Source: JAKQHY01 sp034429475 (lineage in GTDB: Bacteria > Chloroflexota > Anaerolineae > B4-G1 > SLSP01). Taken from it: DNA of 8,961 nt. Positions 1-7,500 of this stretch are shown piece by piece. The DNA lies in contig DAOUGD010000113.1 in NCBI GenBank assembly GCA_034429475.1, forward strand, positions 1 to 8,961, read 5' to 3'. A program made the translations under genes and the position numbers. The notes beneath the pieces are model-generated. The model was not told the origin of the DNA. It worked only from the letters and a program-made list of their open reading frames with translations, and made no database searches. Each line of letters starts with the position of its first letter. Within the stretch, counting starts at the first letter, position 1.

Positions 1-1
1 C

Positions 2-1531
2 CCCCTCTCCCCCGCGCCGCTTTCCCCCTCCGCCTCCTGGCACAACGCCGCGCCGCTGCCCCAGGGCGTTTTTCGCTACGCCCACGCGCAATGCCCCGGC
101 GAACCGAACCGCTTCTACATCATTTCCGGCATAGTCGGCGGTTATACGGATAAGACATGGCGCTACGACGCCGACACAGACATATGGACAGCGCTCGCGC
201 CATTCCCCCAACCGGGAGAAGGCGCAGTGGCCGCCTGCTATCAAGGGAAGATTTATGTCGCCGGCGGCCTCGGCGGGATGAATCGCTTCTTCATCTACGA
301 CATCGCCCGCGACGCCTGGGTGGAAGGCCCCGGCCTGCCGCGCCACGTCTGGGGCGCGGCGCTCGGCGCATGGGATGGTCGCCTCTATCTGGCCGGCGGC
401 GACAACGACATTGTCCTCGGCGATGCGTCTGACGCAGTGAGTATCTACGACATTGCGACAGAGGCCTGGGGAACCAACGGCGCCGCCATGCCCACAGCAA
501 CTTTCCTGCCCGGCTGGGTACAGGTGAATGAGTTCCTCTACGTCGTCGGCGGTTTCAGCGATACTACGGATGCCAACATTACCGCCACGCAGCGTTACAA
601 CCTGGCGTATGACTATTGGGATACCGGCCCCACCTTCACCAGCGCGCGCGCCGACCTCACGTTGGCGGCCACCGACCAATACCTCTACGCCATCGGCGGC
701 GACGCGGATGACAACTGGCTCTGGGAGGCCGTGACGCTGACCGAGCGGCTCGACTACACCGCCTGGAACAGCGCCGCCTGGACCGACATCAACGATCCAC
801 TCTCCACCGGATTGGTGGCCTATGGCGGCGGATTCTGCACCACGGCCAAATCCGGCGGCGAAGTCTGGTCGGTGAGTGGGCTAACGTCCGACTCGGTGTA
901 TACTACCACCCACCAATACCGTCCTTCCGAACCGTGTGTGAGCATCCCGCCGACCGTCACCCTCACCTTCACTGCGCGCGTCACCGCCGGCGCGGGGGCG
1001 CACGTCGCCAACACGGCGCAGATGAACGACCACGGCTTCCTTCTCACCGCCGCCAGCGCCTTCGACGTGCCGCTGCCGGCGTGGAGCAAACAGATCAACG
1101 GCGTCCCCTGGAAGCCGAGCTTCTCCGTGATCGTCGAACCAGAGGACATCCTCACCGTGACGGACGTGATCACCACGCCCTCGGCGTTCACCCTGCACGA
1201 AGCGTGGGATTCCGACCAACTGGAACTGATCAGCCATATCACGACGACGGTGGGCGTCCTTGCCGCGCCGTCTTTCGCCCCCCCCCGTCTTGACGCCGAA
1301 TTCCACCCGTTGGCTGAGGAAACTCTCGATTGGCACGTCCCGGCGGGAACCACAGAACCGCTGACGCTCACCAAGGTCTTCCGCGTCAAGCCCGGCGACT
1401 GGACGCGGGCCACGTTGACAGAGTCTCTCGCTATCGGTGATTGGACGGCAACCCGACCTGTGGCTGTCGTCTGGAGCGCAGCGCTCCAAAGGATTTATCT
1501 CCCGCTGACGCTGCGCGACTATCCTCAGTAA
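2..1531 (+). CDS. Secreted kelch-repeat protein, 5' end outside window
   Basis: The frame is open from the left edge to the TAA at 1529-1531, giving 509 visible residues; the true start lies upstream. Residues 38-286 carry about five kelch-type blades, recognised by the double Gly after a beta strand (GG at 46-47, 88-89, 132-133, 183-184, 232-233) and by following Y/W pairs such as YD..T..W. This predicts a beta-propeller, usually used for binding proteins or glycans; no catalytic residues are seen. Residues about 316-360 resemble the end of a DUF11-like beta domain (TVTLTF.ARV...VANTAQ). Residues 361-492 form another beta-rich segment with L/W/T-rich strands ending in an RPV strand. The protein ends with IYLPLTLR (498-505) plus four residues, almost the same tail as the next gene's product. 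No transmembrane helix or LPXTG motif is visible. The last blade is degenerate. A C9 run lies at 1278-1286. A GTG at 227 is not taken as the start because kelch homology continues upstream in frame. The fold is fairly sure; the ligand is unknown. Confidence 0.88.
   Translation, partial: PLSPAPLSPSASWHNAAPLPQGVFRYAHAQCPGEPNRFYIISGIVGGYTDKTWRYDADTDIWTALAPFPQPGEGAVAACYQGKIYVAGGLGGMNRFFIYDIARDAWVEGPGLPRHVWGAALGAWDGRLYLAGGDNDIVLGDASDAVSIYDIATEAWGTNGAAMPTATFLPGWVQVNEFLYVVGGFSDTTDANITATQRYNLAYDYWDTGPTFTSARADLTLAATDQYLYAIGGDADDNWLWEAVTLTERLDYTAWNSAAWTDINDPLSTGLVAYGGGFCTTAKSGGEVWSVSGLTSDSVYTTTHQYRPSEPCVSIPPTVTLTFTARVTAGAGAHVANTAQMNDHGFLLTAASAFDVPLPAWSKQINGVPWKPSFSVIVEPEDILTVTDVITTPSAFTLHEAWDSDQLELISHITTTVGVLAAPSFAPPRLDAEFHPLAEETLDWHVPAGTTEPLTLTKVFRVKPGDWTRATLTESLAIGDWTATRPVAVVWSAALQRIYLPLTLRDYPQ
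1278..1286 (+). other. C9 homopolymer inside the kelch gene
   Basis: Nine consecutive C residues lie in frame and encode parts of Ala-Pro-Pro. This is the longest homopolymer I see inside coding sequence in the window. A one-base change would shift the frame and remove the last third of the second beta domain and the C-terminal tail. It may be chance in GC-rich DNA or a slippage site. Confidence 0.7.
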
Positions 1532-1543
1532 ATCTTGGCAAAA

Positions 1544-1550
1544 AAAGGAG
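1544..1550 (+). promoter_or_regulatory. Ribosome binding site of the giant beta-helix gene
   Basis: AAAGGAG sits 6 nt before the ATG at 1557, inside the 25-nt gap after the kelch gene. It is a near-consensus Shine-Dalgarno and fixes the start of the large gene, which then begins directly with a signal peptide. The gap has no room for a promoter or terminator, so translation probably occurs from a shared mRNA. Confidence 0.88.
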
Positions 1551-1556
1551 TGTACG

Positions 1557-4500
1557 ATGAAGTCGAAGAAACGCTGGTTACATTTGAGTTTGCTCTTCTG
1601 TCTGGCATTGGGATGGGCCACTTACATCCCCATGACCTCTCCCGGCGCCGTGCTCGCCGACGATCCTCCGCCGGTCGAAGAAGACCGGTCAGAGACGGCG
1701 CCCACGTTGCCGGCCATCTCGGTCCCGGCGGACTCGCAGGCCGAGTTGGACGCCGGTATGGCCGCCCTGGAACTGGCGCAGCAGCAAGGGCCGGAGGCGG
1801 TGCTGGCCCTGGCCGCAACCCTGCGCGGCGCGGCGCTCGACCTGGCAATGAATGACATCGTCGCGGCGCAGCAACAGGTAGCGCGCTCCGCCGCGCCGCG
1901 CCCGGCGACGGTCCCGGTGAGTCTCGCCGAAGAAGAGGCAGCGCTCCAGACCCAGGCGGTCCAGGAGGCCGCCGACCGCGCGCAGGCGTTCGCTTTTGCC
2001 GGCGATCCGGCGTGGGATCAAGACAGCGTGACGAGTGTTCCCGATTCAGGGACAACCGCCCCGCAGCGCCCGGCCGCCGACCTGACCGTCGGCAGCGCCC
2101 CCTGCACCTACGCCACGATTGCGTCCGCGATGCTGGCCGCCAATCCCGGCGACCGGTTGCTGTTGGAAGGCGGGGTGGTCTTCACGACCAACTTGAGCAT
2201 CCAAAAGAGCCTGACGTTCCAGGGCGGCTACGATGGCTGCGGCAGCGGCTCGTCGGCGCGCACCACCATCAATGGGAATAACGCCAACCGAGTGATGTAC
2301 ATTTACGCCAATCTGACCGTCACCCTGGAAAATCTGAACATCATCAACGGCAACTCAAGCGGCAATGGCGCCGGCATCTTTGTGGGACCTAACACCTATG
2401 TGTATGGGACAAACCTAGAGATCTATAACAACACCTCGAGCGCCCTGGGCGGCGGGGTGCGGCTGTGGGGCGGCAGCGCCACGTTCACCAACACCAACAT
2501 TTACGACAACGTGGCCGTGGCCGGCGCCGGGGTTTACGCCGAGTTGTATGATGGGTATGCCCCCACCCTGAACCTGCCCTATTACGCGGATGTATACAGC
2601 AACGACGCATTGACCGGCAGTGGGCTGGGCGGCGGCGTCTACATGCGCGAAGGAACGCTTGACGTGACCGAATGTTCCGACATCTACTCCAACCGCGCCG
2701 TCGAGGGCGGGGGGGTCTACGTCATCTCCAGCACCTTGACCATAGATGGCGACTGTTCCGAGGTTATGTTCAACAGCGCCACCGGCAATGGCGGCGGCAT
2801 CCGCGCCCAGGGCAGCACCATCAATGTAGAGCAGGACGCCGAATTATACAGCAACACCGCCGGCACGAGCGGAGTGGGCAGCGGCGGCGGCGCCTACCTG
2901 GACAACAGCGATCTATGGGGCGACAAGGCCTTGATTTACTACAACACCGCCGACGATGACGGCGGCGGCGTGTATGCGACCAATGACTCGCTGTTCGATA
3001 TGGACCTGGGCGGGCATCCTTGTTCAGGGCCGCGGTGTAGTCAACTGAGTTACAACACGGCCAATTTCTATGGCGGCGGCGTTTACGCCCGTGACAGCAG
3101 CGAGGTGGACTTGCGCCAGGTCTTTGTGGAGGGCAACTCAGGCAGCCTCGGCGGCGCGCTGTACGCTTACCAGAGCTTGGTCTACCTCTATAACGTCCTG
3201 GTGGCCCGCAACAACGCCACCGGCGGCACCGGCGATGGGCTGCGCCTGTTCACCGGCGCGACTTTGACCGGGCAGCACAACACGCTGGCCCACAACGATG
3301 CGGGAGGCGCAGCCACCGGAGAAGCCATCGCTATGTCCGGCGCCACCTTATCGTTGAGCAACGCCATTGTGTGGGGGCATGCCACCGCCATCCCCGTTGG
3401 GCAAACCGTCACTTGTTCCGACGTGCAAGGCGGTTACACTGGCGTAGACAACCTGGACGTTGACCCGCAGTTCGTGGCCCCGGCCGACGCCAACTTCCAC
3501 CTGCAAAGCCTCAGTCCGGTGCTTGATCGCTGCGCCACGGGCCAGAGCAGGGATTTCGACAACGAAGTTCGCCCGCTCACCCACGTCCGCCCGGAGACGG
3601 CCTACGACATGGGCGCGGACGAGGCCGCGCCGCGCGTCGGGATCAATGGCACAGCCTGCGCTTACGGGAGTATCCAGGACGCGGTGGACGCCGCCAGTTC
3701 CGGCGACGTCATCCAGGCGGCTGCGGATGTGTTCTCTGAGACGGTGAACATCACCAAAACGCTCATGATTGCCGGCGGCTACGACGTGGACTGTACCATC
3801 TACATCACCGGCGCGACCACCGTTAATGGCGCAGGGGCGGGTAGCGTGGTTGAGATCAGCAATGGCACAGTGACCCTGCGTGATCTAAACCTCACGGGAG
3901 GAGATGCGGGGCTTGGCGGCGGTTTAAGCTTGTTAGGCACAGCGCAGGTCACGCTGGACAACACCGACGTGTTCGGTAATCAGGGGGGCAACGGCGGCGG
4001 CGCGTATGTCAATACGAACACTGTCCTGACCCTCACCAACGGCTCCTACATCTACCACAACACCGCCACGAGCAACGGCGGCGGCGCGCGCGTGTGGGGC
4101 AAGTTGGTGGCGGCCGACACTTTTTCTGACATTGATAACAACTCGGCGCCCAACGGCGGCGGCATTTCGGCGCCGAGCGGGGTTCTGATTCTTCATGGCG
4201 CCGACATGTCCGGCAACCAGGCCACCGGCGCAACGGGAAAGGGCGGCGGCATCCATGTGACCGATGGCGGCGGCGTCACCATGACGAACAATGCCTGGAT
4301 CTATAGCGGCAACACCGCCTACGACGGCGCCGGCATCTATGCTGACGACGCCCAATTGTACTTGAACTATGTCACCGTGAGAAGCAATACCGCTACCAAC
4401 AATGGAGGCGGGATCTATCTGACCAATGCCAGCCGCCTGGAGGCCAGATTGGGAGATATTGGCTCGGCCGGCAGCGGCAACCAGGCCGTCATCGGCGGCG

Positions 4501-7500
4501 GGATGTACATTGACCACAGCACGGTGGGCTTCCAGGGGAACATCCAAGCCAACGTAGCCTCCGCCAATGGCGGGGGATTGTACGCTAATGGGGGGACGCT
4601 CACCCTGCGGGATACCTATGTGGGCGGCGCCGGTCCCAATGCAGGCAATCGCCTCAACGCCTCTGGCAATGGCGCCGGGCTGTATCTGAGCGGCACGCAC
4701 GCCTCGCTGGTGAATACCAACGTCACAAGCAACACCTTCCCCACGGTTGGGTGGGGCTATGGCGGCGGCTTGTATCTGGATAACAGCAGCGTCGTGACCC
4801 TGACCGATAGCACCGTCTCCCAGCATTCCGCGCCGGGCGGCGACATGGGGCGCGGCGCAGGGCTGTATGTCTTCGATAGCACAGTGACGCTGGATCACAG
4901 CCAGGTCATCAGCAACACGACCGCTGGCGTTGGCGGCGGCCTGCGGCTCTGGGGCGTCAGCACGCTCAACCTCCTCAATGGCTCCGAAGTACGCAATAAC
5001 CACGCCCTCGCCGGCGAGGGCGGCGGCCTTGCCGCCACCGATACGCCCGACATCAACATCTCGGATTCCACGTTGCAAGGCAACACCGCCAGCACCGACG
5101 GCGGCGCGATCTACCTGGACGCGGGCAACCTCGATTTCACCGGCTGGTGGGACGTGCGCGACAACGTCGCGGGAGGCAACGGCGGCGCGGTGGCGGTGGC
5201 CGGAACGGGCGACGCTGATTTTAACGCGACTACCGCCGGCAGTTCCCTGCTCTACAACCAGGCCGGGGGCAATGGCGGCGCGCTGTACATTCACAGCAGT
5301 GACACGGTGCAACTGTATTCCACCTATGGCTATCTGTTGAGCATCGGTGGCAACCAGGCCGGCGGGAACGGTGGCGCAGTTTTTGGCAATGGCGCCAATT
5401 ACTTCGATGTATATGGGCAGGTGGTCGTTACTGCCAATAGCACGGGCGGGAATGGCGGCGCATTTTACCTGACCGGCGGCAAAGGAGTGTGGTTGGACGA
5501 TTATGCGAACCTCGCGCCAGAGGTGCGGGAAAACTGGGCGCAAAACGGCGGCGCGATCTACGCCCAGGACAGCCCGAGAGTGTGGTGCCACGGCGCGACA
5601 TTCGGCGACGAACCCGGCGGCAATCAGGCGACTGCCGGCGCCGGCGGCGCACTCTACCTGAGCGGCAGCACCTTCAACGCCGAGAACTGCACTCTCCGCA
5701 ACAACCAGGCCACCAGCAACGGCGGTGCAATTGCGGCCTACACCTCGACGCTGAACATCAAGGCGTACTATTCAGACGTCATCCTGGCGGCCGAACGCGC
5801 GGACGGCCATGCGCCATTGACGCCGCAGACAGCTACCCCGTGCAATCCGCTTGTTGGGGAGTGCAGCAGCTTCTCCGGCAACGTCGCCGACACGGACAGC
5901 ACCCACTCCATCGGTGATTACGGGGGGGCGATCTATCTCAACGACAGTGCCCTGCAAATGAATCAGACTTATCTGCATCACAACCGCGCCTGGCGGGGCG
6001 GCGCAATCTATCAGGAAGGGCTTGTAGGGCCTTCAGCCACGGTCAATAACAGCTTGTTTTACAGTAACACGATTGCTGGCACTACGGGCGCGGCTATTCG
6101 GGTGTGGTCCGGAGTGTTCACAGCCACGCACGTCACACTGGCCAACAACACAGGACCGGCCCCGGCCTATTCCGACAATTCGGACGCGACCAGTGTGGTG
6201 ACCAATAGCATCGCCTGGGGCAACGAGACGGGCGGGTTTAGTATTGGCGACGGCGCCGTGATCACAGAATGCAATATTGACCAGAGCGGCAACGGCGGAC
6301 TGGTCGTGGATCCCCAATTCGCCGCGCCTGGCGCGGGCGAAAACTACCATCTGCAAGGCAGCTCCCCGGCCATTGACGCCTGCGCTGCGGGTTTGACGCC
6401 CGATCTGGACAACACGACGCGGCCCTTCGGCAGCGCCTACGACATGGGCGCGTATGAATATGCCTACGGAGTGGCCTTCGCCCCTGACCGCTCAGGCGAA
6501 GGGCTATCGCCGAGCGTCGTCATGTACACCCACACGCTCACCAACACCGGCGGTGTGGCCGATACATTCACGCTGTCGGCTACTTCCGGCAACGGCTGGA
6601 GCGTGACGCTCGATCCTGCCGCGCCGGTCATGTTGAACAGCGGACAGGCTGCGCCCATCACCGTCAGCCTGACCATCCCCGACGGCGTCTTGAGCGGCAC
6701 GCTGGAAACCACTTTCATCACCGCCACCTCTAGCGCCGATCCCTTCCTGACCGCCGCCGTAACCGACACGACCAGGACGTTCACCAGCACCCTCCCCCTC
6801 TACACGCTGAGCGTCAATGTGGAGGGTGACGGCACGGTTACCCGTGCGCCCAGCCAGACGACCTACATCTCCGGCACAGTGGTACAACTGGAAGCGTTCC
6901 CTGATACGGAGAGACTCTTCGCCGGTTGGAGCGGCGATCTAATCGGGAACGCCAACCCCGCCGACATCACGCTGAACGCCGACGCCATCGTCACCGCCAC
7001 CTTCACCCCCGTCCCCAGTTACACACTGACGGTAAACGTAGTAGGCAACGGCGATGTCACCCGGACGCCCAGCCAAACGCTGTATCTCTCCGGCACGGTC
7101 GTGACTCTGACTGCCACCCCGGACGTGGATTGGATTTTCAGCGAGTGGAGCGGCGACCTGCTCGGCAGCGCCACCCCTGTCACGATCACCCTGGATAGCG
7201 ACAAGGTGGTGATGGCCACGTTTGCCGCCATCACACATACGCTGGCGACCAACACGGTGGGCAGCGGCGCGGTCACACGGTCGCCCAACCAGTCGGCTTA
7301 CGTCTCCGGCACGGTGGTCACGCTGGCAGCAACACCGGCGGCCGGATGGGAATTCAGCGCGTGGAGCGGCGACCTGCTCGGCAGCGCCAACCCTGCCACG
7401 ATCACACTGGACACCGATAAAGCCGTTACCGCCACGTTCACCGCCATTCCCACCTACACCCTCACCGTGAACATAACGGGAACCGGCAGCGTCACCCGGA

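Noticed and set aside
1..13. C-rich start of the window resembling the terminator arm at 8652-8661
   Set aside because: It lies in the open kelch frame, has no paired arm nearby and fits chance in C-rich coding sequence.
227..229. GTG as the start codon of the kelch gene
   Set aside because: The same frame is open to the left edge, and residues 38-75 form another kelch blade; no good ribosome site precedes 227.
3933..5591. Long open frame on the minus strand (552 codons) opposite beta-helix module 2
   Set aside because: It is the antisense shadow of GC-rich repeated Gly/Asn codons. Its translation is Ala/Val/Gly-rich low-complexity sequence without motifs, whereas the plus strand has a signal peptide and clear domains.
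2079..6458. Pectate lyase or other polysaccharide-degrading enzyme
   Set aside because: The fold is similar, but no conserved catalytic Asp/Arg/Lys cluster of these enzymes could be recognised; a binding or structural role fits better.
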